Shown: piece after piece, positions 51,439 to 60,852 of the stretch
How positions within the stretch are numbered: the first letter of the stretch is position 1
Layout of the letters: every line of letters begins with the position of its first letter
Assembly (NCBI GenBank): GCA_050696075.1
Contig: JBOGUF010000115.1
Location: 12,402-76,401 of the forward strand
Source of the DNA: JBOGUF01 sp050696075
GTDB lineage: Bacteria > Chloroflexota > Chloroflexia > Thermomicrobiales > UBA6265
Direction of reading: 5' to 3'
Length of the DNA: 64,000 bases
Translations under genes and position numbers: made by a program
The notes under the pieces: model-generated
Told to the model about the DNA's origin: nothing
What the model saw: the letters and a program-made list of their open reading frames with translations, nothing else
The model's database searches: none

Positions 51439-53451
51439 TCAAATGGCGTTCGATCGATCCGCATCGGGCGCGACCCCGTTCTCGGCCGAAGCCATGGGCC
51501 CGTCTGACGCTGCCGCGGGCGCCTGATCGTCCTGAGCGGCGGCTTCTGTCGTGGCCGGCGGCGGGGTTGGGGGCATGGCCTGGAAGGTCTCGCGGAGGAA
51601 GGCGGCGACGCGGGCGCCGGTCTCCCAGTCGCTGCCCACGGCCAACGATTCCCGCGTGTAAGCAACGTCCAGGTCGCCGAGCGTCGCGGCGAGTTGGTCG
51701 AGTTGGGCCGCCCGATGCGCCGGGGCGGCGTTCGTGCCGAGGAGCAGGAGCGGGACGTCGATGACGCCGGCGAAGGTCTCGGGCGTGCGCAGGGCGTACT
51801 TGCCCACCTGGACGGCTGGCAGGCCGTACATGCGCGTCAGCCAGGCAAGCCAGGCGTCATCGGCGTGGTCGAACTCGACGGTCCAATCAGTGATCGGGTC
51901 GATGGCGACGACCGCCTGCACCGCCCCGGGTCGCGCGCCGGCGAGTAGCAGCGCCAGGGTCGCGCCGAAGCCGGTGCCGGCAACGGCGATCTTGCCGGTG
52001 TCAATGCCGTCGGTGTCGCGCAGCTTGGCGACGACGTCGACCAGGTCGGAGACCTCCTCCTCGCCGCGGCCGGATTGCTCCTTCAGCGCGTTGGTCAGCG
52101 TCCGTCCGCGCCCGCGCATCCCAGCCAGGATCGGGGTGTGGACGGCGAGGCCGGCCGCGGCCAGGGCCTGCTCGACACCGCGAAAGCGGGCGTCGATGGT
52201 GGCGTCTGGTCGATCCGACAGTAGCACGACCGCCGGCGAGGGACCGGAGATCTCGGACTGGCGATAAAGAAAGCCGCCAAGCTTGTTGCCGGCCGCGCTT
52301 TCAACTTCGATCGTTGCCGGCGCGACGAGGGCGCGGTCCGGATGCCAGTCGACGACCGTGATCTCGCCCCGCTCGGAGTCGGCCTTGTTCTCCTGGACGA
52401 CGAAGCGGAAGGGCTGACCGGGCGCGGCGAAGGCGTAGACGACGTTCTTGTCGGGCAGCCAGCGCGGGTAGGCGGCGACGCCGTCGCCGGCATCGAGCAG
52501 GATCGGGGTAGCGGCGCTGGTCGCCCGATCGCAACAGCGCACGATGCCGCTCTGGGCGCGCGTGTAGAGCACACGGCTGCCGTCGGCTGCCCAACGCGGG
52601 TCCGCCTTGTCGCCCGCCTCGCTGGCGAGCGTCCACCCGGCGGAGTTGTCGGCGTTGACGACGGCGAGTTGGTCCCACTCGCCGTCCTGGGTGACGTGGA
52701 CAATCAAGGGGCGCTCCGGTCCCCAGTGCAGGGAGTGGCGGATGGCCGACTTCTTGGTCAGCTGCTTGGTTTCGCCGGAGTCGAGGACGACCGACCAGAT
52801 GTGGTCGGCAATCTGGGACTCGGTGCCGCTCGTCTCGACGGTGCGCCGGATGAAGGCGACGCGGTCTCCCGTTTTCGACCAGACCGGCTCCCGGTCGTCC
52901 TGGCCGGGGAAGGCGTCGGTGAGTTGGATGACCGGACCGGAACCGTCGGCCAGCGTGACGCAGATCGCGTCCCGACCGCCACGGCGGCTGACGAAGGCGA
53001 TGAGCTGCCCATCCGGCGACCAGCGCGGCGTGTGGTCCGGCGACGGATGGTCGACCAGCAAGGTGGCCGAACCGCTATCGACCTCGACGACGAAGATCGC
53101 TGTGCGACCGTTATGGCGGCCAGTGGCAGCGATACGCGTGCCGTCCGGCGACCATTGTGGGCCGTCCCGATCCTCGACCGGCTCGAAGTGGAGGTGGATC
53201 GGCAGTTCCCGCGGCTCGCCGTCGAGCGGGTGCAGGTGAAAACGCATCGAGCCGTCGGTCTCGTGCAGGAAGTAGGCGAGGGTCGTGCCGTCCGGCGAGA
53301 GACCGGTCGGGCCGGGCTCGGCTGGGGCGGCGAGGGGGCCGGTTGTCTCTGTAGCCCGCGGATGTGTCGTCGGTTGCGGTTGCGCTTGCGGCTCGACGGT
53401 GGCGGTCGGCGCGGTCGATTCGTGCAGGTCGTCGCGATCGGATTCGGTCAT
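51439..53451 (-). CDS. S9 prolyl-oligopeptidase homologue, catalytic residues missing
   Basis: A 670-residue protein. A low-complexity N-terminus precedes a TolB/WD40-like propeller (SPDGTTLAYF, WSPDGTRIAATG, WSPDGQLIAFVSRR) and an alpha/beta-hydrolase C-terminal domain. The nucleophile elbow, normally GxSxG, reads GTGFG at residues 492-496. The later acid loop is LLLLGTNAAPAH without the usual Asp, and no active-site His is found at the expected place (AVGSDWETGARVAAFL). The protein is thus likely a pseudo-peptidase. ATG 53451 was chosen; the frame above it to 54534 is antisense to hyuB. Confidence 0.8.
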   Translation of the reverse strand: MTESDRDDLHESTAPTATVEPQAQPQPTTHPRATETTGPLAAPAEPGPTGLSPDGTTLAYFLHETDGSMRFHLHPLDGEPRELPIHLHFEPVEDRDGPQWSPDGTRIAATGRHNGRTAIFVVEVDSGSATLLVDHPSPDHTPRWSPDGQLIAFVSRRGGRDAICVTLADGSGPVIQLTDAFPGQDDREPVWSKTGDRVAFIRRTVETSGTESQIADHIWSVVLDSGETKQLTKKSAIRHSLHWGPERPLIVHVTQDGEWDQLAVVNADNSAGWTLASEAGDKADPRWAADGSRVLYTRAQSGIVRCCDRATSAATPILLDAGDGVAAYPRWLPDKNVVYAFAAPGQPFRFVVQENKADSERGEITVVDWHPDRALVAPATIEVESAAGNKLGGFLYRQSEISGPSPAVVLLSDRPDATIDARFRGVEQALAAAGLAVHTPILAGMRGRGRTLTNALKEQSGRGEEEVSDLVDVVAKLRDTDGIDTGKIAVAGTGFGATLALLLAGARPGAVQAVVAIDPITDWTVEFDHADDAWLAWLTRMYGLPAVQVGKYALRTPETFAGVIDVPLLLLGTNAAPAHRAAQLDQLAATLGDLDVAYTRESLAVGSDWETGARVAAFLRETFQAMPPTPPPATTEAAAQDDQAPAAASDGPMASAENGVAPDADRSNAI

Positions 53452-53668
53452 CGGTCGTCCTTCATGTTGCCGGGGTCGCTTGTCCTGAATGGGAAGTATG
53501 CCAGGGTTGGCGGCCTGGCGTCGTGCATGCGGCTGATTCGGAGGCTCGGCGCCCCTTCGCGCCGACCGCGGGATCGCCGCTGCGATCACCGATGGCAGCC
53601 GGCGTGCTGTGTCGGACGGCACATGCACGTACGCCCAAACAGGAAGGGTCGGGATTGGGAGCGCTGAT

Positions 53669-55327
53669 TCACTGCCGGTAGACCGCGCGCGCTGCCTCAT
53701 CGCTGATCTTTTCGTCGTCGAGGTCTCGTTGGACAAAGGTGCGGTCGCGTTGCCGGGGATCGCCGTAGCCCCCGGCGCCACCTGTGGTGACGGATACCAC
53801 CTGGCCGGGTTGAAGGAACGCCGCGCCGGCCGCGTCGAGCGGAAGCGGACGGCCGTCGATCCTGAGAGCGGCACGGCCGCCAGGCAGGCCGCCGAAGAGA
53901 CCCCAGGGCGCGCTAATCCGGCGGCTCGTCGATCCGCGGAAAGCGGCCTCGTGGCCGAGCACGCGGATGGCGCGCCGGATGGCCAGGCCTCCCCGCCATT
54001 GACCGGGACCGCCGGAGTCAGGCGCGAGTTCGTAGCGCTCGACCAGCAAGGGGTATTCCACCTCCAGGCTTTCGATCGGCAGGTTAGAGGTGTTGGTGAC
54101 GTGCGTCTGGACGCCGTCCATGCCATCTCGGGTGGCGCGGGCGCCGAACCCGCCGCCGATCGTTTCGAGGTAGGAGTAGTAGTTGCCGGTACGGGGATCG
54201 ACGCCGGAAAAGGTGATGCCCGTGTTCGAGCCGGTGCAGGCGGCGATGACCCGGTCCGGGACAGCCTGGGCCAGCGCGCCGAGGACCAGATCGACGACGC
54301 GCTGCGCCGTCTGGGTCCGGTTGTTGATCGCCGCCGGCGGCAGGCAGTTGAGGAGCGTGCCGGCCGGGGCGTCGACGTGGATCGGGCGGTACATCCCCGC
54401 GTTCGGCAGGATCGTCGGGTCGACGACGATCTTAACCGCGTAGTAGCAGGTGGCAAGCACCGCGGTCCAGACGAGGTTGAGCCCGGCTCGCACCTGAGGC
54501 GGGCTGTCGGGGAAGGCGAGGAAGATCTCGTCACCGCGGACTTCGATGCGGGTCTTCAGGACCAGCTCGCGGTCGCCCAGCTCTTCGTTGTCGAACCGGT
54601 CCGCGAAGCCATAGTCGCCGTCGGGGATCTGGCGGAGCCCCGCTCGCGTCTGGCGCTCGGCGTAGTCGAGCAGCAGGTCGCCGGCCGCGGTGATGGTCTC
54701 GACCCCGTACTTGGCGCAGAGGGCCTGGAACCGCCGCACGCCGAGGCGGTTGGCGGCGAATTGAGCGCGCAAGTCGCCCAGCCGCTCGTGTGGTACCTGG
54801 CAGTTGAGCAGGATGAACTCCAGGATGTCCTCGCGCAACTCGCCCTGGTCGAAGACCTTGACCGGCGGAATGCGGAGGCCCTCCTGGAAGATGTGGGCAT
54901 GGCCGCGGTCGACGAAGTCGGCATGGTGCGAGAGGTTGGCGGCAAACGCGGTCAGCTTGCTTCCCGCGAAGATCGGGGAGAGGACGACGATGTCGGGCAG
55001 GTGGGTGCCGCCGCCGGTGTAGGCGTCGTTCCCGATGAACATGTCGTCGGGGTGGAGCGTCTCAATGGGGTGCCGCCGAAGCACCTCCTCGACGATGCCC
55101 ATGAGGGAGCCGAGATGGATTGGGATGTGCTCCGCCTGGGCGAGGGTGCGCCCCTGCCGGTCGAAGAGGATCGTCGAGCAGTCGCGCCGCTCCTTGATGT
55201 TGGTCGAATAGGACGCCCGGATGAGCGCCATGCCCATCTCCTCGACGATCGAGGACAACGCCGAGCCGATGATCTCGACGGTGATCGGCGAGAGCGTGGC
55301 GGTTCGCTGCTGTTCCCGTGTCGTCAC
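53669..55327 (-). CDS. hyuB: Hydantoinase/oxoprolinase B subunit
   Basis: A 552-residue HyuB protein. SIVEEMGMALIRASYSTNIKERRDCS, GNDAYTGGGTHLPDI and FIGND are the signature N-terminal segments; the C-terminus has GGAGGYGDPRQRD, a near-universal HyuB ending. With HyuA it forms an ATP-dependent hydrolase of cyclic amides (5-oxoproline, hydantoins, N-methylhydantoin). ATG 55327 overlaps the stop of hyuA by four bases. The length is normal. Confidence 0.92.
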   Translation of the reverse strand: MTTREQQRTATLSPITVEIIGSALSSIVEEMGMALIRASYSTNIKERRDCSTILFDRQGRTLAQAEHIPIHLGSLMGIVEEVLRRHPIETLHPDDMFIGNDAYTGGGTHLPDIVVLSPIFAGSKLTAFAANLSHHADFVDRGHAHIFQEGLRIPPVKVFDQGELREDILEFILLNCQVPHERLGDLRAQFAANRLGVRRFQALCAKYGVETITAAGDLLLDYAERQTRAGLRQIPDGDYGFADRFDNEELGDRELVLKTRIEVRGDEIFLAFPDSPPQVRAGLNLVWTAVLATCYYAVKIVVDPTILPNAGMYRPIHVDAPAGTLLNCLPPAAINNRTQTAQRVVDLVLGALAQAVPDRVIAACTGSNTGITFSGVDPRTGNYYSYLETIGGGFGARATRDGMDGVQTHVTNTSNLPIESLEVEYPLLVERYELAPDSGGPGQWRGGLAIRRAIRVLGHEAAFRGSTSRRISAPWGLFGGLPGGRAALRIDGRPLPLDAAGAAFLQPGQVVSVTTGGAGGYGDPRQRDRTFVQRDLDDEKISDEAARAVYRQ

Positions 55328-57378
55328 CGAATCCGCTCCTCCTCGATGATCAGGGTGCCGATGGTGTCGACCTGGAGTGTTTGACCGGACAGTACCAGGG
55401 TCGTGCTGTCCATCTGCTCGACAACCGCGGGGCCGGGGAGAGTGGAGCCGGCCTGGAGCCGCCCCCGAGCGTACAGCGGGACGTCGCGCCAGCCGCCCGC
55501 GTCTGGGAGATAGATCCGCCGGGTCCCGGCGCGCGCCTGGTCCAGGCCGGCACCCACCGGCGCCGGCTGGAGCGACGGTTTGGGTACGTGCCCCGCGGCC
55601 TCTAGCCGGATGGTGACAAACTGCGCGGGCTCGTCCGCCGCGGCATAGCCGTAGGCTTGTTCATGGGCGGCATGGAATGCGTTGCGGATGGTCGGGAGGT
55701 CTCGCTCGGCCGGTGCGTGGTCGGGCAGCGCGATCGACAACTCGTAGTTCTGTCCGGCGTAGCGCATGTCGGCGAGGCGGCGGATCTGAATCTGGTCTGC
55801 CTCGATCCTTTCCCGCTTGGCCCAGGCCGTCGCCATCTCCTGCAACTCCGCCAGGCCGGCATCGAGCGCGGCCAGCGAGCCGGATTCCGCTGGCAAAACG
55901 AGCGTGCGCGAGAAGTCGGCCCGGAGATCGGAGACGAGCAAGCCGTAGGCGCAGAGGATGCCTGGCATCGGGGGAACGAGGATGCGTGGAATCTCCAATT
56001 CGCGGGCCAATCGGCCCGCGTGCAGCGGCCCAGCGCCGCCGAAGGCGAACAGCGCGTAGTCGCGCGGGTCGTAGCCGCGCTCAACGGAGATCACCCGGAT
56101 CGCCCGCGCCATATTCATCGTCGCGATGTCGATGATGCCCTGGGCGACCGTCTCGCATTCCTGGCCGAGCTCGCTGGCCAGCGTCGCGATCGCCCGGTCA
56201 GCGGCGGCGCTCGCGATCGGCATGCGGCCGCCCAGGAACGCCTCGCGGCTGAGGATGCCGAGGGCGACGTTGGCGTCGGTGACGGTGGCCGCCGTCCCAC
56301 CCTGGTCGTAACAGGCCGGGCCGGGCGCCGCCCCGGCGCTCCGCGGTCCCACCTTGAGGTGCCCCCCGCTGTCGATCCAGGCGATCGAGCCGCCGCCGGC
56401 GCCGACCGTGTTGATGTCGAGCATTGGGGTGCGGATCGGGTAGCCGGCGACGTCTTGCTCCAACTTGACGCTGCACGCGCCGTCGGTAATGAGCGCGGCA
56501 TCGGTGCTGGTGCCGCCCATGTCGAAGGTGATGACGTCGGGGAAGCCGGCCCGTGCCGCCACTGCGATCGCGCCGACCACGCCGGCGGCTGGTCCCGAGA
56601 GGATAGTCCGCACTGGGAAGTCCGCGGCCGACTCGAGTGAGACGATGCCGCCGTTGGACTGGTTGATATATGGCTCGGCGGTAAGTGAAGCGTCGCGCAG
56701 GCGGTCGCGCAGGTTGCGGATATATCGGCTCATGATCGGGCCGACGTAGCTGTTGACGACAGTGGTCGAAAGGCGCTCGTACTCGCGGAACTCCGCCAGC
56801 ACTTCGTGAGAGAGGCTGGTATAGGCGTCCGGGAACTCCTCATGAATGACCTCGCCGATCTGCCGCTCATGCTCCGGCTGGAGGTAGCTGTAGAGCAGGC
56901 AGACGGCCAGGGCCGAGACGCCGGCGTCGCGCAGCCGCCGCACGGCCGCGCGGACCGCCTCGAGGTCGAGTGGAAGCAGGACGTCGCCGGACGCGGTGAC
57001 GCGCTCCGGAACTTCCATGCGCAGCGCCCGGCGGACCAGTGGCGTGGGTTTGTCGACCTGGAGATCATAGAGGTCAGGCCGTCGTTGCCGTCCGAGTTCA
57101 AGTAAGTCGCGAAATCCCTTGGTGGTGATGACCCCGGTGGGAACGCCGCGCTGTTCGAGCAGCGTGTTGGTGGCGACAGTGGTGCCGTGGCCGAGGTAGG
57201 CGACGCTCGACCGCGCGCGCTCCTGCTGGTCCAGGATCGCGATCACACCGTCGGTGATCGCGAGGCTCGGGTCGGCCGGGGAGGAGGCCAGCTTGAACAG
57301 CGCGATCGCTCCATCCTCCGCCACCAGGCAGACGTCGGTAAAGGTGCCTCCCGCATCGACGCCAATGCGTACCGCCAT
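55324..57378 (-). CDS. hyuA: Hydantoinase/oxoprolinase A subunit
   Basis: A 684-residue ATP-binding subunit. GVDAGGTFTDV at residues 4-14 is the phosphate-binding motif of the family; LGHGTTVATNTLLEQ, DVITFDMGGTSTDAALI and AFGGAGPLHAG are conserved. It couples ATP hydrolysis to opening of the cyclic amide with HyuB. ATG 57378 was chosen as it brings the motif to the family position. It is divergent from a GntR regulator gene, which probably controls it. Confidence 0.92.
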   Translation of the reverse strand: MAVRIGVDAGGTFTDVCLVAEDGAIALFKLASSPADPSLAITDGVIAILDQQERARSSVAYLGHGTTVATNTLLEQRGVPTGVITTKGFRDLLELGRQRRPDLYDLQVDKPTPLVRRALRMEVPERVTASGDVLLPLDLEAVRAAVRRLRDAGVSALAVCLLYSYLQPEHERQIGEVIHEEFPDAYTSLSHEVLAEFREYERLSTTVVNSYVGPIMSRYIRNLRDRLRDASLTAEPYINQSNGGIVSLESAADFPVRTILSGPAAGVVGAIAVAARAGFPDVITFDMGGTSTDAALITDGACSVKLEQDVAGYPIRTPMLDINTVGAGGGSIAWIDSGGHLKVGPRSAGAAPGPACYDQGGTAATVTDANVALGILSREAFLGGRMPIASAAADRAIATLASELGQECETVAQGIIDIATMNMARAIRVISVERGYDPRDYALFAFGGAGPLHAGRLARELEIPRILVPPMPGILCAYGLLVSDLRADFSRTLVLPAESGSLAALDAGLAELQEMATAWAKRERIEADQIQIRRLADMRYAGQNYELSIALPDHAPAERDLPTIRNAFHAAHEQAYGYAAADEPAQFVTIRLEAAGHVPKPSLQPAPVGAGLDQARAGTRRIYLPDAGGWRDVPLYARGRLQAGSTLPGPAVVEQMDSTTLVLSGQTLQVDTIGTLIIEEERIR

Positions 57379-57441
57379 GAATCGTTCCCTTGCCTGGTTG
57401 TCGTGCCCTTGACAAACCACCGCCGACCAACCTACCTTAAC

Positions 57442-57459
57442 ATATATCCGTGAATATAT
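57442..57459. promoter_or_regulatory. AT-rich inverted/direct repeat between hyuA and gntR
   Basis: ATATAT-CCGTGA-ATATAT in an otherwise GC-rich 96-base divergent gap. It is the only AT-rich stretch there and is the natural site for the promoter and the GntR operator. Confidence 0.4.
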
Positions 57460-57474
57460 TCTTGGAGCGCGAAG

Positions 57475-58224
57475 GTGGTCAGTTCACTCGCGGCTCGGTC
57501 GCATGCCAGGACGCCCCGCAAGGTCGACGTCGTCTACGAGCGGCTGAAAGACCTCATCATCACGTTGGAGATTGAGCCGGGGGCGGTCGTCGACGAGCGC
57601 GAGCTCATGGAGCGCCTCGGCGTCGGACGTACGCCGCTGCGCGAGACGATCCAGCGGCTCGCCCACGAGGGACTGATCGAGCAGATTCCGCGCCGGGGGA
57701 GTTGGGTCAGTCATCTCTCGGTGACCGACCTGCAGCAAATGATCGAGGCGCGCCGCATCCTCGAGCCGGTCGCGATGCGCCTGGCCGCCCAGCGGATCAA
57801 ACCTGCCCACATCGAGGTGCTATCGGCCCAGCTCGACGAGGCGGAGCACCTGCTTGCGGAGGGCATCCCGGCCCGCTGCGTCTATATCGACCAGACGTTT
57901 CACCGGACGCTGGCGCGAGTCAGCGGCAACCGCCATTTGGCGCGGATGATCGAGGGGCTGAACCTGGAGTTGATCCGGTACTGGTATGTCTCGTTCGTCA
58001 AGGTCGGGGGCGTGGCGCCGGCCTTCGACCACCATCGAGCAATCCTGAATGCGGTCGCCCGCGGCGACGCCGATGCCGCCGAGCGGGAGATGCACCGGCA
58101 CATCGACATCTTCATCGAACGGGTCGGCGACATGGTGTCGGCCTCGGATCTGGGGGCGCCGTCGAGCGCGCCTTCGCCGCGGAACGGCCGTTCATGGAAC
58201 GGCAAGGAGGAAATGAGTGGCTGA
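57475..58224 (+). CDS. GntR-family (FadR subfamily) transcription regulator
   Basis: A 249-residue regulator: winged helix-turn-helix with ERELMERLGVGRTPLRETIQRLAHEGLIEQIPRRG, and an FCD domain with IDQTFHRTLARVSGNRHLA and FDHHRAILNAV carrying the metal His residues. GTG 57475 has GGAG 7 bases upstream. It is divergent from hyuAB and overlaps the amidase gene (58217-58224), so it probably regulates both arms. The ligand is likely an amino acid or carboxylate of the pathway. Confidence 0.9.
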   Translation: MVSSLAARSHARTPRKVDVVYERLKDLIITLEIEPGAVVDERELMERLGVGRTPLRETIQRLAHEGLIEQIPRRGSWVSHLSVTDLQQMIEARRILEPVAMRLAAQRIKPAHIEVLSAQLDEAEHLLAEGIPARCVYIDQTFHRTLARVSGNRHLARMIEGLNLELIRYWYVSFVKVGGVAPAFDHHRAILNAVARGDADAAEREMHRHIDIFIERVGDMVSASDLGAPSSAPSPRNGRSWNGKEEMSG

Positions 58225-59065
58225 TCGTTTGACCGTCGGCCTAGTGCAACTCAACTCGCGGGATGACAAAGCGGCGAACCTGGACGCGGCGGAACGGCTC
58301 ATCGCCGCCGCCGCCGCCCGCGGCGCGCATCTGGTCGCGCTGCCGGAGTACGTGACGTATCTCGGCCCGAAGGAGCGGCACGTCGAACAGGCCGAACCGA
58401 TCCCCGGCCCGACGACCGACCGTTTCGCCGGCCTCGCCCGGCAGCACCGCATCTGGCTCCTCGACGGCTCGATCCATGAGACCTCCGAGTTCGACGGCCT
58501 CTTCTACAACACCAGCGTGCTCTTCGATCCGATGGGGGAGATCGTCGCCACCTACCGCAAAATCCACCTCTACGACGTGGAGTTGACCGGCAATGTCTCG
58601 GCCAACGAGTCGGCCACGATCAAGCCCGGCCGCGACGTGGTGACGGCCGATGTCGACGGCCACCGGCTAGGCATGTCGATTTGCTACGACCTGCGCTTCC
58701 CCGAACTGTACCGGCTGCTCGCGCTCGACGGGGCCGAGATGCTGGCGGTCCCGGCCGCCTTCACGATGTTCACCGGCCAGGACCATTGGCACTCGCTACT
58801 GAAGGCACGTGCCATCGAGAACCAGTGCTACGTGATCGCTCCCGCCCAGGTCGGCCGGCATGAGCCAAACGCCCAATGCTACGGCCATTCCGTGGTCATC
58901 GACCCCTGGGGCACGGTCCTGGTCGACGCGTCCAATCGAGAGGGCTTCGTCACCGCCGAACTGGACTTCGACGATCTCCGGGAAGTACGAGCACAATTGC
59001 CCTCACTTGCCAACCGCCGCCCGGAGGCATATCAGGGGCGCCGAGCATCGCTGGCGCTCGCGTAG
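58217..59065 (+). CDS. Nitrilase-superfamily carbon-nitrogen hydrolase
   Basis: A 282-residue amidase. The Glu-Lys-Cys triad is intact: Glu44 (LPEY), Lys115 (YRKIHLYD), Cys156 (SICYDLRFPELYR). The sequence resembles the Nit1/Nit2 omega-amidase branch, but members also include N-carbamoyl-amino-acid amidases. GTG 58217 overlaps the regulator's 3' end. Beside hyuAB, a role in hydrolysing the opened ring (N-carbamoyl compound) or an omega-amide is plausible. Confidence 0.9.
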   Translation: MADRLTVGLVQLNSRDDKAANLDAAERLIAAAAARGAHLVALPEYVTYLGPKERHVEQAEPIPGPTTDRFAGLARQHRIWLLDGSIHETSEFDGLFYNTSVLFDPMGEIVATYRKIHLYDVELTGNVSANESATIKPGRDVVTADVDGHRLGMSICYDLRFPELYRLLALDGAEMLAVPAAFTMFTGQDHWHSLLKARAIENQCYVIAPAQVGRHEPNAQCYGHSVVIDPWGTVLVDASNREGFVTAELDFDDLREVRAQLPSLANRRPEAYQGRRASLALA

Positions 59066-59155
59066 CGAGGCCCTGATGCCTATGCCTACTCGCGCAACTC
59101 CTACCAATCGGCCCTTGCAGACATCTTCGTCGAACTCGCATGAGGAGGAGAAGAG

Positions 59156-60769
59156 ATGGCACGGGAACCGCTTCGCCCGATGGGACCGTTGTACGTCACG
59201 CGGCGCGGATTGCTCCGCGGGGGAGCCGGCGCGGCGGGCGCCGTCGCGCTCGGCAGCCTGCCGCTCCACCGCCTGGGACCGGCCGGGGCGCTGGCGCAAG
59301 AGCCGCGGCAGGGTGGCGAGATCATCTACGCGCTCTCCTCGGACCCGCCGAACCTAGATCCGCACGTCGGCAGCGGCACGGCCGCGCAGAACGTCAAGGT
59401 CCAGATCTACAGCACCCTGGCGACCTATGCGCACGATGGGACGCTGCAGCCGGACCTGGCGGAGTCGTGGCAGGTCAGCGAGGACGGCCTCCAGTACACA
59501 TTCACGTTGCGGGCAGGCGTGACGTTTCACGATGGCACGCCGCTGACCGCCGCCGACGTCGAAGCCTCCTTCCAGCGCATCCTCGATCCTGCCACCGGGG
59601 CAACCCGCCAGCTCGAGCTGAGCCTGATTTCCGAGATGGAGGTCGTCGACGACCGGACCATCACCCTCACACTGAGCGCGCCAAACGCGGCGATGCTCCA
59701 GTATCTGGCGCAGCCCGGGATCTCGATCATGTCGAAGAAGTTCCTGGACGAAGGCGGCGACCCGAACACCGATATGGTTGGCACTGGCCCGTTTGTCTTC
59801 GTCTCGCGCGAGCCGGGCGTAAGCACCATCGTCGAGCGGAACGGCAGCTACTACCGAGAGGGGCAGCCGTATCTCGACCGGATCACCTTCGTTCCGTATC
59901 AGGACGAGAACACCCGCATGGCCGCGGTCCAAGGCGGCGAGGTCGACATCGCCGAGTACGTGCCGTGGAAAGACATGGCAGCGATTGAGGGCAACCCCGA
60001 TCTGCAGCTTGCGGCCGGCGACGAGTCCGCCTTTATGTGCATCATGTACAACGTGCGGGAGGAGCCGTTCAGTAATCCGAAAGTGCGCGCCGCGCTCAGC
60101 CATGCCTTCGACCGGCAGGCGATTTCGGACGCCGTCTTTTTTGGGCGGGGGGCGCCGATCACCGGCGGCATCATTCCGACCGCGTCGTGGGCGTACAACG
60201 CCGACCTCGAAGGGACGCAAGCCTTCGACCCGGACCGCGCCCGCCAGATGTTGGCCGACGCCGGCTACGGCGACGGCTTCCAGGCGACGCTCCTCTCGAC
60301 CTCGCAGTACGGCATGCACCAGAGCACCGGCGAGATCGCCCAGCAGAACCTGAACGAGATCGGCATCCAGTGCGAACTGGAACTCTACGATTGGGCGACG
60401 GTGGTCCAGCGCCAGACCGAGGGCAACTACCAATTCCGCGTCCACGGCCTGTCGCCCGACATCCTCGACCCGGACTTCCTGACCGTCTTCTTCGGCAGCG
60501 GCTCGTCCTACAGCAAGTCGACCGGCTTCTCCGACGAGGAGATTGACCGTCTGCTCGCCGAGGGCCGGGCCACGCTCGACCAAGAGGCACGGAAGGCGAT
60601 CTACCGACAAGTCGAGGACCGCGTCCTCGAGCTCGCGCCGTGGAACTTCCTCAGCTGGCGGGTGCAGGCTGAGGCGCTCCAGCAGCGCGTTCAGGGCTAC
60701 ACCCACCTGCCTGGCGCGCTCGGCTTCCTCTCCTCGATCACGCTCCAAGAAACCTGGGTCGAGGAGTAG
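59156..60769 (+). CDS. ABC transporter substrate-binding protein, family 5 (DppA/OppA type)
   Basis: A 537-residue binding protein. The Tat-like signal TRRGLLRGGAGAAGAV ends near ALAQEPRQGG. IYALSSDPPNLDPH, DLAESWQVSEDGLQYTFTLRAGVTFHDGTPLTA and the later NVREEPFSNPKVRAALSHAFDR are diagnostic of family 5, which binds peptides, opines or similar small amides. AGGAGGAGAAGAG precedes ATG 59156. The two permeases follow after a long hairpin. Confidence 0.93.
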   Translation: MAREPLRPMGPLYVTRRGLLRGGAGAAGAVALGSLPLHRLGPAGALAQEPRQGGEIIYALSSDPPNLDPHVGSGTAAQNVKVQIYSTLATYAHDGTLQPDLAESWQVSEDGLQYTFTLRAGVTFHDGTPLTAADVEASFQRILDPATGATRQLELSLISEMEVVDDRTITLTLSAPNAAMLQYLAQPGISIMSKKFLDEGGDPNTDMVGTGPFVFVSREPGVSTIVERNGSYYREGQPYLDRITFVPYQDENTRMAAVQGGEVDIAEYVPWKDMAAIEGNPDLQLAAGDESAFMCIMYNVREEPFSNPKVRAALSHAFDRQAISDAVFFGRGAPITGGIIPTASWAYNADLEGTQAFDPDRARQMLADAGYGDGFQATLLSTSQYGMHQSTGEIAQQNLNEIGIQCELELYDWATVVQRQTEGNYQFRVHGLSPDILDPDFLTVFFGSGSSYSKSTGFSDEEIDRLLAEGRATLDQEARKAIYRQVEDRVLELAPWNFLSWRVQAEALQQRVQGYTHLPGALGFLSSITLQETWVEE

Positions 60770-60772
60770 GAC

Positions 60773-60839
60773 GTTCGGCGTTCGATGGTCGGCGTTCAAC
60801 GTAATGGACACGTCGAATGCCGACCATCGAACGCCGAAC
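60773..60839. repeat. 25-bp-stem hairpin between binding protein and first Dpp-type permease
   Basis: 60773-60797 and 60815-60839 are inverse with one C/T difference (a G-U pair in RNA), loop 17 bases. It starts 3 bases after the binding-protein stop and ends 13 bases before the permease start codon. Confidence 0.85.
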
Positions 60840-60852
60840 CACGAGGCGCATC

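Noticed and set aside
53452..54534. Upstream extension of the S9-like gene into a 1031-residue ORF
   Set aside because: It is antisense to hyuB; the Ser/Pro/Arg-rich peptide is a shadow and the real protein starts at 53451.
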